Source: an uncultured Pelagibacteraceae bacterium
Lineage (GTDB): Bacteria; Pseudomonadota; Alphaproteobacteria; Pelagibacterales; Pelagibacteraceae
Assembly (NCBI GenBank): GCA_902628525.1
Contig: CACOMZ010000003.1
Location: forward strand, 1-64,000
DNA: 64,000 bases
Direction of reading: 5' to 3'
A model generated the notes under the pieces. The model was given only the letters and a program-made list of their open reading frames with translations. It ran no database searches and was not told the origin of the DNA. Every line of letters begins with the position of its first letter. Position 1 is the stretch's first letter. Of this stretch, positions 42,469 through 51,590 are shown piece after piece. Both the position numbers and the translations under genes were made by a program.

Positions 42469-44279
42469 TGAAAGGTAATTTCATAGATAATTTGCCTAAA
42501 GTTTACGGGATCTATACAGGTGGATTTATAGGTTTCATAATCATAATGGCGATTGCTGAACAGATGGGTATGTCAGCTAAAGCGATAGGTATTGCTTTCG
42601 TTGCATTTACTGTATTCATCTATGCATTAATTGGTTGGCTATCACGAACAGCCCAAGCAGATGCATATTACGTAGCTGGGAGACAAGTACCAACAGTCTT
42701 CAACGGAATGGCGACTGCAGCAGACTGGATGTCTGGTGCTTCATTCGTTGCAATGGCGGGTGGTATTTACTTTAAAGGTTACGGATATATGGCTCTACTT
42801 GTAGGTTGGACTGGTGGTTACGTGCTTGTTGCATCTTTATTAGCACCTTACCTAAGAAAATTTGGCTGTTATACAGTTCCAGATTTTATAGGTACGAGAT
42901 ACGGTGGTAATTTAGCAAGATTTAGCGCGGTTGTAGTTTTAACTGTTGCTTCATTTACTTATGTGACTGCACAAATTAACGCTACAGGTACTATTGCATC
43001 TGTTGCACTTGATATCCCATTCCAATACGCGGTTTATGTTGGACTAATAAGTATCTTATTATGTTCAATGTTAGGTGGTATGAGAGGGGTGACTTGGACA
43101 CAGGTTGCACAATACATCGTACTAATTATAGCTTACCTTCTTCCAGTATTCTGGATCAGTAACAAAATGGGTGCAGGTTTCTTCCCTCACTTTATGTTAG
43201 CTGATGAAGTAGCTAGAATTGGTGAATTAGAACAACAGTTCGGTTTTGTTAAAAACGCAGCTGCTGATCTAAAAACTGTACCTAAAGGGTTAGCGGGAAT
43301 AACTAAAGCTCACTCTGCAGTTAACGCTACACCTTGGGCATTTATTTCATTAGCATTAGCGATGATGATGGGAACAGCTTCATTACCGCATGTGATGATG
43401 AGATACTTTACTACTCCAAGTGTAAAAGCAGCTAGAAAATCAGTAGGTTGGTCATTGTTCTTTATCTTCCTACTTTACTCTTCTGCTCCAATGTTAGCTA
43501 CACTATCTAAGTTGTCATTGATCGACCCGAATTTATCAACGGGAATTATCGGTAAGACATTTGCAGAGGTGGAAGCGATAGATTGGTACCAAAACTGGAA
43601 CCAAGCAAACCTAATGTTTATCAGCGACTTTAACGGAAATGGAACTCTGGAATTAAATGAGTTCTTCATGGGTGGTAAAGCCGTTGTATTAGCAACTCCA
43701 GAGATAGCTGGATTACCTTACGTAATTTCTGGTCTAGTTGCTGCAGGAGGTATGGCGGCTGCAATGTCTACTGCTGATGGTTTGATTCTAGCGATTGCAA
43801 ACGCTATATCACATGATGTTTACTATAAGATCATTGATCCAAAAGCGGAAACTGCAAAACGACTACTTGTTGCAAGGGTTCTACTTGTAATAATTGGTTT
43901 TGCTGGAGCAACTATTGCAGCAATGGAGATTCAAGGAATCTTAGGTTCGGTTATCTGGGCTTTTGATTTTGCGATGTCTGGATTGTTCTTCCCACTTGTA
44001 CTTGGTGTATGGTGGAAGAGAGCTAATAGACAAGGTGCGATTGCAGGTATGCTAGGTGGTCTTGCCGCTGGTACTTGGTACTTAGTTTGGGTACGAACAG
44101 GCGGAAGTGGATTCCTAGGTATTACTCAGTTAACATTTGGTATCTTCGGATCAGCTGTTAGTTTGATAGCTATGGTTGTGGTAAGTTTGATGACTGCAGA
44201 ACCAGATAAAGCTACTCAAAAAATGGTTGATGACGTGCGTGTACCGAGTGGTAAATCAATTCTTGGTAAATCACACTAA
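42468..44279 (+). CDS. Sodium:solute symporter, VC_2705/ActP-like, large subunit
   Basis: This 603-residue transporter of the SSS family has about 13-14 hydrophobic segments. ADAYYVAGRQVPTVFNGMATA in part, DWMSGASFVAMAG and RKFGCYTVPDFIGTRYGG are the sodium/substrate-binding landmarks. AAGGMAAAMSTADGL is the second signature. A periplasmic or cytoplasmic loop near residues 385-396 contains DFNGNGTLELNE, a canonical EF-hand-type calcium loop. Such carriers take up acetate, pyruvate, lactate or similar acids; acsA lies nearby, so acetate is a fair guess. Codon choice here looks richer in G and C than in neighbours. An intrinsic terminator follows. Confidence 0.92.
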   Translation: MKGNFIDNLPKVYGIYTGGFIGFIIIMAIAEQMGMSAKAIGIAFVAFTVFIYALIGWLSRTAQADAYYVAGRQVPTVFNGMATAADWMSGASFVAMAGGIYFKGYGYMALLVGWTGGYVLVASLLAPYLRKFGCYTVPDFIGTRYGGNLARFSAVVVLTVASFTYVTAQINATGTIASVALDIPFQYAVYVGLISILLCSMLGGMRGVTWTQVAQYIVLIIAYLLPVFWISNKMGAGFFPHFMLADEVARIGELEQQFGFVKNAAADLKTVPKGLAGITKAHSAVNATPWAFISLALAMMMGTASLPHVMMRYFTTPSVKAARKSVGWSLFFIFLLYSSAPMLATLSKLSLIDPNLSTGIIGKTFAEVEAIDWYQNWNQANLMFISDFNGNGTLELNEFFMGGKAVVLATPEIAGLPYVISGLVAAGGMAAAMSTADGLILAIANAISHDVYYKIIDPKAETAKRLLVARVLLVIIGFAGATIAAMEIQGILGSVIWAFDFAMSGLFFPLVLGVWWKRANRQGAIAGMLGGLAAGTWYLVWVRTGGSGFLGITQLTFGIFGSAVSLIAMVVVSLMTAEPDKATQKMVDDVRVPSGKSILGKSH

Positions 44280-44290
44280 ATAATCTTTTG

Positions 44291-44320
44291 AAGGGGCGAT
44301 TAATTTCGCCCCTTTTATTT
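44291..44320 (+). terminator. Rho-independent terminator of the symporter operon
   Basis: A perfect 9-bp stem AAGGGGCGA / TCGCCCCTT encloses a 6-base loop and is followed by TTATTT. It lies 12 bases after the symporter stop. Its GC content contrasts sharply with the surrounding AT-rich DNA, and it is the clearest terminator in the window. Confidence 0.9.
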
Positions 44321-44347
44321 CAACACTTTTTCCAATATAAATTTTGA

Positions 44348-44704
44348 ATGTCAGCAAATTTTCATCCATTAATATATTTTGTTGATTATTTACTTGGGAT
44401 TATAATGTGGACACTTATTGGTAGGGTGGCGATGAATATTTTCCAAAAAGAAGATTCTCAATTTTTTTTCATGAGAGTATTTGTTAAATATACTAATCCT
44501 TTAATTAAGTTATTTAAACCAATAACGCCTTCATTTATTATCGGTCCTTTGGTGCCTTTATATGTTGCTTGGTTCTTTTATATGATTAGATTTTATTTAA
44601 TGCCATGGATCTTGGGGTATTCTGTGATGGGAATGCTTTCATTTCCTCTTGAAAGTGAAATTTCTAGACAAATTTATCAATTTTTTAATTCATTTAAATT
44701 TTAA
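44348..44704 (+). CDS. YggT-like membrane protein
   Basis: This 118-residue protein has two to three hydrophobic segments. The central FMRVFVKYTNPLIKLFKPIT resembles the YggT motif of a short loop with conserved Pro and basic residues between membrane segments, and IIMWTLIGRVAMNIFQ resembles the YggT first helix. A larger C-terminal membrane part is present than in the yggT at 34818-35108. The function is unknown. It stands between the symporter terminator and rpe. Confidence 0.68.
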   Translation: MSANFHPLIYFVDYLLGIIMWTLIGRVAMNIFQKEDSQFFFMRVFVKYTNPLIKLFKPITPSFIIGPLVPLYVAWFFYMIRFYLMPWILGYSVMGMLSFPLESEISRQIYQFFNSFKF

Positions 44705-44732
44705 AATTGATACTAGTAATTTTTAGTAAGTA

Positions 44733-45392
44733 ATGAAAAATATACAAATTTCACCCTCAATTTTATCTGCTGACTTTAGTCAATTAGGTTCTGAAATTAA
44801 AAGATTAGAAGAAGGTGGGGCCGACATGATACATGTAGATGTAATGGATGGTCATTTCGTTCCGAATCTTACAATTGGACCTCCAGTAATTAAAGCTCTG
44901 AGAAATCAAAGTTCTTTAAAATTTGATGTACATTTGATGATTTCGCCAGTTCACAAATATATAGATGCCTATGCTAATGCGGGTGCAGATATAATTACTA
45001 TTCATCCTGAAGCGACAGAAAATTTAGAAAATTCAATTAAAAAAATAAAAGAGCTAAAGAAAAAAGTAGGAGTTTCGCTTAATCCTGGAACGAAAATTGA
45101 TGTAATTACAAATTTTTTAGAGCAAATTGATTTAATTTTAATTATGAGTGTAAATCCAGGATTTGGTGGACAAAAATTTATGCCTGAGGTCCTAACAAAA
45201 ATTAAAGATCTTAAAAAAATTCAAAAGGATAAAAATTTAAGCTTTGATATTGAAATAGATGGAGGAATAAACTTTGATAATTGTAAAATTGCAATTGAGG
45301 CAGGTGCAAATATTCTTGTTTCAGGAACTACAGTATTTAAAAGTAATAATGGAGATATAAAAAAAAATATTAATTTATTAAAATCAAAATAA
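44733..45392 (+). CDS. rpe: Ribulose-phosphate 3-epimerase
   Basis: This 219-residue TIM-barrel enzyme interconverts ribulose 5-phosphate and xylulose 5-phosphate. ISPSILSADFSQLG starts the protein; metal ligands lie in HVDVMDGHFVPN (His and Asp), FDVHLMI (His) and EIDGGIN (Asp). MSVNPGFGGQKF is the phosphate-binding loop. The length is normal. It precedes heparinase II/III and purH, an alphaproteobacterial gene order. Confidence 0.96.
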   Translation: MKNIQISPSILSADFSQLGSEIKRLEEGGADMIHVDVMDGHFVPNLTIGPPVIKALRNQSSLKFDVHLMISPVHKYIDAYANAGADIITIHPEATENLENSIKKIKELKKKVGVSLNPGTKIDVITNFLEQIDLILIMSVNPGFGGQKFMPEVLTKIKDLKKIQKDKNLSFDIEIDGGINFDNCKIAIEAGANILVSGTTVFKSNNGDIKKNINLLKSK

Positions 45393-45396
45393 GTTA

Positions 45397-47022
45397 ATGA
45401 TAAACAAAAATACCTTAAGCGTTTTTAGTGAAGCCTTTTTAAAATTAAAATATAATTTTAATCAAATATATCAGAATTCAAATTTTTACGAAAAAAAAAT
45501 ATCAAAGACTTTTAATAACGATTTTGAATATAAGCCAAGCCCTCACCTATTATCATCTATAATTAAATATCAAAAAAAAAAATATAGAATTGAAGATTTT
45601 GAAATTGATTCTATCTGGCAAAATAAAATTAATTCTAAAGATTATAAGAAATTAAATAATTTTTTTTGGTTTTTTAGTATAGATTTAAAATCTTCTAAAA
45701 AGTCAGCACAATCAGTTGTTCTTAATTGGATTAATAATAACCATAAATATAACAAAAATAGCTGGGAGTTTGATACCACTGCAAAAAGGATAATTGCTTG
45801 GCTATCAAATCATCAATTAACTTATGAAGACGGTGATGAAGTATATAAAACTAAATTTGATCACATGATCCAAAAACAAGCAAATCATTTACTAAATGAA
45901 ATAGATAACCCTAATCATATTGAAAATAAATTAATTGGCTGTGCAGCAATAATTTTAGTGGGTTTAGCTTATAAAAATGAAAAAAATTACATCGAAGTAG
46001 GTCTTAATTATTTAAAAAATATTACCAAATTATCAATAGATGGTCAGGGTTTCACTAGATCAAGAAATATACAAGAATTAATTTATTATCTAAAATATTT
46101 TATAATTATTAGGGAATGGTTTAAAGAATCTCAGAATATAATTCCAGAACAATTAGATGAGACAATATTTTATTTAGGCTCAAGTTACGCTTTCATTTGG
46201 CAAAATATAAAACAAGATCTTTTTTTTAATGGGAATTATTCATCTGAAAATCACGAATTCGACCAATATCTAAAACGATTTGGTTATACATTTAAAAATC
46301 AAATTAATGAAACTGGTGGATATGCAATTCTTAAAAATAAAAAGATTATTTTAGCAATGGATATTGGTTCAAATCCAAATAACAACTTTTCAAAGAACTA
46401 CCAAGCTGGTGCTTTATCATTCGAAATATTCTCTAATGAAAAAAAATTATTATCAAATGCAGGATATTTCCCAGATAATAGAAATAAATTAAATAAATTG
46501 TCAAAAAGTAGCGCATTACAAAATGCTTTGATTATTGAAGATCATTCATCATGTAATTTTATTAAAAAGAATTCATATCTTGTTGTTGATAATGGATTAA
46601 GAGTTATAAAAAAAAATATCGTTTTCGAAAAAAATTATTGGAAAATTTCAGCAGCTCATGATGGTTATTTGAAAAAATTTGGATTAAATCACGAAAGAGA
46701 AATAGAATTTTATCCTGAACAATTAAAATTTATTGGATATGATAAAATAATAAGAAAAAACCCAAATAAAGAAATTAAATTTGACATACGATTTCACCTC
46801 AATCCAAATTCAAAGGTTATGAAAACACAAGATCAAAAATATATACTTATAGACCTAGAAGAAGATGGTTGGAAATTTAGTTGTGAAAACTTTGATATAA
46901 ACATTGATAATGGTTTATATTTCGGTAATAAAAATTCATACAAAGAAAATCAAAATATATTTATCTCAGGTATGAATAATGAAAATAATCAAATTATTAA
47001 ATGGGAATTAACCAAAATATGA
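45397..47022 (+). CDS. Heparinase II/III family protein
   Basis: This 541-residue protein has an N-terminal all-alpha toroid part (about 1-290, with WEFDTTAKRIIAWLSNHQ and NHIENKLIGCAAIILVGLAY) and a C-terminal beta-sandwich part typical of the heparinase II/III-like family (ETGGYAILKN, AGALSFEIFSNEKKLLSNAGY, SAAHDGYLKKFGLNHERE). No signal peptide is seen. In alphaproteobacteria this gene is regularly found beside purH; its substrate is unknown and may be a cell-envelope glycan. Its stop overlaps the purH start as ATGA. Confidence 0.88.
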   Translation: MINKNTLSVFSEAFLKLKYNFNQIYQNSNFYEKKISKTFNNDFEYKPSPHLLSSIIKYQKKKYRIEDFEIDSIWQNKINSKDYKKLNNFFWFFSIDLKSSKKSAQSVVLNWINNNHKYNKNSWEFDTTAKRIIAWLSNHQLTYEDGDEVYKTKFDHMIQKQANHLLNEIDNPNHIENKLIGCAAIILVGLAYKNEKNYIEVGLNYLKNITKLSIDGQGFTRSRNIQELIYYLKYFIIIREWFKESQNIIPEQLDETIFYLGSSYAFIWQNIKQDLFFNGNYSSENHEFDQYLKRFGYTFKNQINETGGYAILKNKKIILAMDIGSNPNNNFSKNYQAGALSFEIFSNEKKLLSNAGYFPDNRNKLNKLSKSSALQNALIIEDHSSCNFIKKNSYLVVDNGLRVIKKNIVFEKNYWKISAAHDGYLKKFGLNHEREIEFYPEQLKFIGYDKIIRKNPNKEIKFDIRFHLNPNSKVMKTQDQKYILIDLEEDGWKFSCENFDINIDNGLYFGNKNSYKENQNIFISGMNNENNQIIKWELTKI

Positions 47023-48557
47023 GAAGAAATATCAAAACTGCTCTAATTTCTGTTTCCGATAAAAAAAATTTAAGTCCACTTTTAAAAATCTTAAAAAAAT
47101 ACAAAATTAAAATAATTAGCTCAGGTGGCACATATAAAGAAATAAGGAAATTAAAATTCCATTGTGTAGAAGTATCTGATTTTACAAATAGTCCCGAAAT
47201 ATTAGAAGGAAGAGTGAAAACACTTCATCCAAAAATTCATGCTGGAATTTTAAACAGAAGAGATAGTAAAGATCATTTGAAGGATTTGAAAAAAAACAAT
47301 TTTGAAAATATTGATCTTGTAATTGTAAATTTTTACCCTTTTGAAAAGACTTTAAAAAATAAAAATAATCACAAAAAAATATTAGAAAATATAGATGTAG
47401 GTGGTCCAACGATGGTTAGAGCTGCAGCTAAAAACTATAATGATGTAACTGTCATTACTTCTTCAAATCAATATATGGAACTAATTGAGGAATTAAATAA
47501 ACACAAAGGATCTACATCATTAAAATTTAGAGAAAAACAATCAAGAATTGCTTTTACTGATACAGCATATTACGACTCTATTATTTCAAATTATTTAAAC
47601 AATTTTGATAAAACAAATTTTCCAGAAAAAAAGATTTTTCATGGAAATTTAATTGAAAAACTTCGATACGGCGAAAATCCGCATCAATTTAGTGCTATTT
47701 ATTCAAAGAATCCTGAAATGAATTTAAAACAGATTCATGGAAAACAACTAAGTTATAATAATTACAATGATATTTTTGCAGCTTTAACAATTTCAAAATC
47801 TTTGCCCAAAAATAAAGGTACAGTTATTGTAAAGCATGCAAATCCATGTGGTGTTTCAATTAATTCAAATAATGTTGAGAGTTTTAGATCTGCTCTTAAA
47901 TGCGACCCTGTAAGTGCTTTTGGGGGGATAGTTTCTTGTAATTTTAAAATAAACAAAAATTTGGCAATTGAGTTAAATAAAATATTTTTAGAGGTGATAA
48001 TTGGAAATGGTTTTGATAACAGTGCATTAAAAATTTTAAAAAGAAAAAAAAATATACGTTTAATAGATTCTAGAAATTATTCATTTAGAGAAAATCTTAA
48101 GTTTACATCATATAATGAGGAAATATTAATTCAATCAGAGGACCTTAAAATGTTTACAGTCAAAGATTTTAAAGTAGTTTCAAAGAAAAAACCAAGTTTA
48201 AAACAATTTAAGAATCTTATTTTTGCATTTAACGTATGTCGTTATGTAAAATCTAATGCAATTGTTCTTGCATCGAACAACTCAACAGTTGGAATTGGCT
48301 CAGGTCAACCAAGTAGATTAGATAGTTGCAAGATAGCAGTAAATAAAATGAAAAAATTTAATTTATCTAATCAAGATTTAGTAGCTGCCTCAGATGCTTT
48401 TTTCCCATTTGTTGATGGTATAGAAAAATTAGTTCAATCAGGTGTCGAAGCAGTGGCTCAGCCAGCAGGTTCAATAAGAGATAAAGAAATTATTAAATTT
48501 GCAAATGAAACTGAAACAGTTTTACTTTTTTCCAAAACCAGACACTTTAGGCACTGA
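47019..48557 (+). CDS. purH: Bifunctional AICAR transformylase/IMP cyclohydrolase PurH
   Basis: This enzyme performs the last two steps of IMP synthesis. I use the ATG at 47019 (512 residues), which overlaps the heparinase stop as ATGA; an earlier ATG at 47001 lies inside that gene. The N-terminal cyclohydrolase domain shows ISSGGTYKEI and GRVKTLHPKIHAGIL; the transformylase domain shows VKHANPCGVS with the catalytic Lys-His, GIGSGQPSRLDS and SDAFFPFVDG. The end overlaps the convergent phhB by 11 bases. Confidence 0.95.
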   Translation: MRRNIKTALISVSDKKNLSPLLKILKKYKIKIISSGGTYKEIRKLKFHCVEVSDFTNSPEILEGRVKTLHPKIHAGILNRRDSKDHLKDLKKNNFENIDLVIVNFYPFEKTLKNKNNHKKILENIDVGGPTMVRAAAKNYNDVTVITSSNQYMELIEELNKHKGSTSLKFREKQSRIAFTDTAYYDSIISNYLNNFDKTNFPEKKIFHGNLIEKLRYGENPHQFSAIYSKNPEMNLKQIHGKQLSYNNYNDIFAALTISKSLPKNKGTVIVKHANPCGVSINSNNVESFRSALKCDPVSAFGGIVSCNFKINKNLAIELNKIFLEVIIGNGFDNSALKILKRKKNIRLIDSRNYSFRENLKFTSYNEEILIQSEDLKMFTVKDFKVVSKKKPSLKQFKNLIFAFNVCRYVKSNAIVLASNNSTVGIGSGQPSRLDSCKIAVNKMKKFNLSNQDLVAASDAFFPFVDGIEKLVQSGVEAVAQPAGSIRDKEIIKFANETETVLLFSKTRHFRH

Positions 48558-48891
48558 TAATTTTATCAATTTTGGCAGCTAGAATAAAATCGCTTTCTGC
48601 TAAACCTTTAATAGCGTGTGTAAATATTTTTATTTTTGCATACCCCCAGCCAAACCATATATCGGGATGGTGACCTTCAATTTCTGCAATTTCTCCAACT
48701 TTATTAATAAATTCTTGACTTTGTAAAAAATCATCAAATCTAAAACTTTTTAATAAATAATATCCATCAATTTTATCTTCAAGAACTTCCCAGCCATCAA
48801 CTTTTTTTAAATATTTATGAATTTCTTCTGTATCAAATGGGGGGATGTTACCCTCGCACGGTATACATTTTTTGTCTGCTAAATCGTTCAT
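48547..48891 (-). CDS. phhB: 4a-hydroxytetrahydrobiopterin dehydratase (PCD/DCoH)
   Basis: This 114-residue pterin-4a-carbinolamine dehydratase has catalytic histidines in EIEGHHPDIWFGWGYAKI and FTHAIKGL, with WEVLEDKI and FRFDDFLQSQEFINKV before them. It recycles the pterin product of aromatic hydroxylases or acts in molybdopterin-type metabolism. I start at the ATG at 48891 (MNDLADKKC); a longer open frame extends back to 48966, but its first part is the reverse of a tRNA gene. It lies 15 bases after tRNA-Gly and is probably in the same transcript. Confidence 0.88.
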   Translation of the reverse strand: MNDLADKKCIPCEGNIPPFDTEEIHKYLKKVDGWEVLEDKIDGYYLLKSFRFDDFLQSQEFINKVGEIAEIEGHHPDIWFGWGYAKIKIFTHAIKGLAESDFILAAKIDKIISA

Positions 48892-48905
48892 ATAATTCCT
48901 AATAT

Positions 48906-48980
48906 TGGAGCGGGCAAAGGGGGTCGAACCCTCGACCTTCTCGTTGGCAACGAGACGCTCTACCACTGAGCTATGCCCGC
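48906..48980 (-). tRNA. tRNA-Gly (GCC anticodon)
   Basis: A complete cloverleaf is readable on the minus strand: acceptor GCGGGCA/TGCCCGC, D arm with GCTC...GAGC, anticodon arm TCTCG-TTGCCAA-CGAGA with anticodon GCC, T arm GAGGGTTCGACCCC-like, discriminator T and an encoded CCA at 48906-48908. It reads GGC and GGU glycine codons. A TTGCAT-17-TATAAT promoter lies immediately upstream. Confidence 0.97.
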
Positions 48981-48993
48981 TTGTTAAAAAACT

Positions 48994-49022
48994 ATTATAG
49001 ATAGCGGTTTTTATAAATGCAA
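48994..49022 (-). promoter_or_regulatory. Promoter of tRNA-Gly
   Basis: On the minus strand a -35 TTGCAT is separated by exactly 17 bases from a perfect -10 TATAAT. Transcription would begin about 5-8 bases before the mature tRNA. This is the best sigma-70-type promoter found in the window, and it probably also drives phhB. Confidence 0.8.
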
Positions 49023-49028
49023 GTATTA

Positions 49029-49049
49029 GTTAAATTAATAAAATTTAAC
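49029..49049 (-). terminator. Possible AT-rich hairpin terminator after the sulfotransferase genes
   Basis: A perfect 8-bp inverted repeat GTTAAATT/AATTTAAC with a 5-base loop lies 34 bases after the stop of the TPR-sulfotransferase gene and just upstream of the tRNA promoter. The stem is AT-rich and no clean T-run follows, so termination is uncertain. It could instead be an operator-like dyad. Confidence 0.35.
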
Positions 49050-49082
49050 ACTAAGAGTATCATGAGTATGTCAAATTTTTAA

Positions 49083-50681
49083 TTAGTAATTAAATTTTTT
49101 TACCCACCTTTCTAATTTTAAATCAATATCAGAAAATTTATCGCTATAATTTTTCCATCGAGAAATAGATTCCTTGTAGAGAGGCTTATTTACTTGATTA
49201 TAACTAGGTGTGTTAATAATTCCTCTTTTTGATGCAGTTAAATGAAAATTTCTTAAATCATTTGTCCACTCTACATCTAAAAATTTTAACAATCCTTTAA
49301 TTGAAGTATCAAAATTATTTACAACATCTTCATATTTTATTGTCTTTAAATTCAAATTTAAATTTTGCTGATATTTATCCCATAAATTCATTATTAAATC
49401 ATAAAAATTTGAAGCATCTTTTAAATTATAAAAATTAGACATGGCATTACTTGGAAGAAATGGTTGCATAAAGCAACTTAAAACAGAATCATAGGGATTT
49501 CTTAAAGCAAAAATAAATTTTGCTTTTGGAAAAATTTTATTAAGTTCAGCAGTATAAATGATATTCAATGGTAACTTATCAACCACAATAGAATTATTTT
49601 TAAAATCAACCACATCTTCTCTTTTTTTGAAATATAAATCTCTCAGCTTTTTAATTATATTATTGTTCATAGAATTTAAATTTATAAGGTCATTATAAAT
49701 ATAATGATTAAGTTGATTCATCAAATCCTCAACTAATAATTTTTCTTCAATAACTTCTATTGATTTATGAGTTCTTAAAATAGTATCAAGTAAGGTGGTA
49801 CCTGATCTTGGAAAACCAATTAAGAAAACTGGATCACTACGCTCATCGTAGATTTCAGTATTAATGAACAATTCTTTTTTAACATTAGTAATAGATCTCA
49901 ATCTTTTAGATACTCGATCGTTAAACTCATTCTTATTAAATTTATTTTTAAAAGTACTTTCAATTATTTTGTTTGATAGAGAATAATAATTATATGCATC
50001 TTGATAAGAACCAACATAATCATGACATTTTGCAAGAATATTTGCTATTAGTACACTTTTTTGATAGTCATTTTTATTAAGTTTTAAACTTTTAAAAATT
50101 TTTATAGTTTCTTTATAATTTTTTTTTTTAAACTGTAATGTTCCCTCTAAAAATTGAACCTGGGGGCTTCTTCCAAATAATTTCGATATATTATTAAATA
50201 TTTTTTCTAATTTTTCTAAATTGTTGGATCTATCATATAATTGAAATAAATTGTTGTAAGGATAAAAATGCTGCGGATTTAATTCAATTGATAATTGATA
50301 ATATTTTTCTGCATTTTTATCATCATTATTTGAAAAATAATGATTTGCTAAATTATAGTTTACTATAAAATTTTTGGGATCAATTTCACAAGCTTTTAAA
50401 TAATTTTCTAAAGCTAGATCCTGGTTATTTAATTTTGAGTAAATTATGCCAAGATTAGAATAGGCTAATGATGATTTAGGATCTAATAACGAGGTTTTTT
50501 TAAAATAATTTATAGAATTATCTAAGTCACCCACTTGAAATGATAATGAACCCAACTTAGAACACACTTCTATAGATTTGGGATTTAATTTTAATGCATC
50601 ATCAAATAATTTAATTGCCTCTTGAATTTTTTTTCTTTTTAAGGCTGCATTAGCCTCATTTACTAAATTCGAAAATTCCAT
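49083..50681 (-). CDS. TPR-repeat sulfotransferase
   Basis: This 532-residue two-domain protein has an N-terminal array of about five tetratricopeptide repeats (residues about 5-200, for example LNPKSIEVCSKLGSLSFQ, LDPKSSLAYSNLGIIYSKL) and a C-terminal sulfotransferase domain with the PAPS 5'-phosphosulfate loop GFPRSGTTLLDTIL near 282 and RNPYDSVLSCFMQ as the 3'-phosphate motif. It would transfer sulfate to an unknown acceptor, perhaps a protein or glycan bound by the repeats. It lies 3 bases after the single-domain sulfotransferase gene. Confidence 0.88.
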   Translation of the reverse strand: MEFSNLVNEANAALKRKKIQEAIKLFDDALKLNPKSIEVCSKLGSLSFQVGDLDNSINYFKKTSLLDPKSSLAYSNLGIIYSKLNNQDLALENYLKACEIDPKNFIVNYNLANHYFSNNDDKNAEKYYQLSIELNPQHFYPYNNLFQLYDRSNNLEKLEKIFNNISKLFGRSPQVQFLEGTLQFKKKNYKETIKIFKSLKLNKNDYQKSVLIANILAKCHDYVGSYQDAYNYYSLSNKIIESTFKNKFNKNEFNDRVSKRLRSITNVKKELFINTEIYDERSDPVFLIGFPRSGTTLLDTILRTHKSIEVIEEKLLVEDLMNQLNHYIYNDLINLNSMNNNIIKKLRDLYFKKREDVVDFKNNSIVVDKLPLNIIYTAELNKIFPKAKFIFALRNPYDSVLSCFMQPFLPSNAMSNFYNLKDASNFYDLIMNLWDKYQQNLNLNLKTIKYEDVVNNFDTSIKGLLKFLDVEWTNDLRNFHLTASKRGIINTPSYNQVNKPLYKESISRWKNYSDKFSDIDLKLERWVKKFNY

Positions 50682-50684
50682 ATA

Positions 50685-51542
50685 TTACTTATAATTTAAA
50701 TCTTTTAAATCTTTTTCAAAAACATTATCAATTTTTTTAACAAGATCTTTATCTAAAATTTTCTTCCAATTATTTTTGGGTCCAAGATTAAAAAAAGGAA
50801 CTTTTTTATTTTTATCAACTCTATCAAAAACTGCTTCTGAAAAACCTTTTTTCATTTCATTTTTTTTAAGCGCATCAAAAGATGTGGATCTTAAGGTTTT
50901 TTTTATTTTTTCTTTATCTAGACGTTCTTTATTATTTGTAGTTTTATAAATAAATTTAATTATATCTGTAAATACTACATATGTATAATTCAATAAATCT
51001 TCATACTTAATTATTTTTATAGGAATTTTATTTTGAATATTCCAAGACTTGTAATTCACTCTCCATGAACTAATAAATTGAAAATCACCATATCCTGAAT
51101 TTTCAAAATCCAAAATATTATAAATGTAATTTTTTTCATTTGTAATCCAACTAAATGCTTGTTCATTATTTAGTTGATAATGATTTTTAAGAGATGTTAT
51201 TACATTTCTTGGATCTCTCACAACATATATACACCCAGCTGAATTAAGATTATTAGTAAAATCAAAGTTGTTAACTTTACCGAATATATTATGCGTTTTA
51301 AAAAATTTCAGATTTTTATTTGAATTGATATTTTCTTGTGCTTTTATCCAATACTTACAAGTATCCCCAGCAATATTTTTATCATGATTAAAATTTCGAA
51401 AATATTTTTTGGTAGGAAACTGGTCAATATTTTTTAATAAAGCGTCATCAAAATTTCCATCTTTTGAAAAAAAATAAGTACTTATCAGAGCTCTAAGCCA
51501 AGTATTTCCACTTTTAGGGTATGAAGCTATCCAAAAAATCAT
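50685..51542 (-). CDS. Sulfotransferase domain protein
   Basis: This 285-residue PAPS-dependent sulfotransferase opens directly with the 5'-phosphosulfate-binding loop ASYPKSGNTWLRALI (7-21); the 3'-phosphate-binding motif is YVVRDPRNVITSL near residue 105. Later FKTHNIFG may carry the catalytic His and GPKNNWKKIL near the end resembles the RxGxxGDWK motif without its glycine pattern. It is similar in fold to cytosolic aryl/lipid sulfotransferases. The acceptor is unknown. It is the first gene of the pair and is divergent from the LON-domain gene across 48 bases. Confidence 0.88.
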   Translation of the reverse strand: MIFWIASYPKSGNTWLRALISTYFFSKDGNFDDALLKNIDQFPTKKYFRNFNHDKNIAGDTCKYWIKAQENINSNKNLKFFKTHNIFGKVNNFDFTNNLNSAGCIYVVRDPRNVITSLKNHYQLNNEQAFSWITNEKNYIYNILDFENSGYGDFQFISSWRVNYKSWNIQNKIPIKIIKYEDLLNYTYVVFTDIIKFIYKTTNNKERLDKEKIKKTLRSTSFDALKKNEMKKGFSEAVFDRVDKNKKVPFFNLGPKNNWKKILDKDLVKKIDNVFEKDLKDLNYK

Positions 51543-51590
51543 AAAATAATCACTATAGAAGAATAATATTTATTTTGTTAATAATTATAT

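Noticed and set aside
48892..48966. N-terminal extension of phhB.
   Set aside because: The DNA is tRNA-Gly; the coding reading is a by-product.
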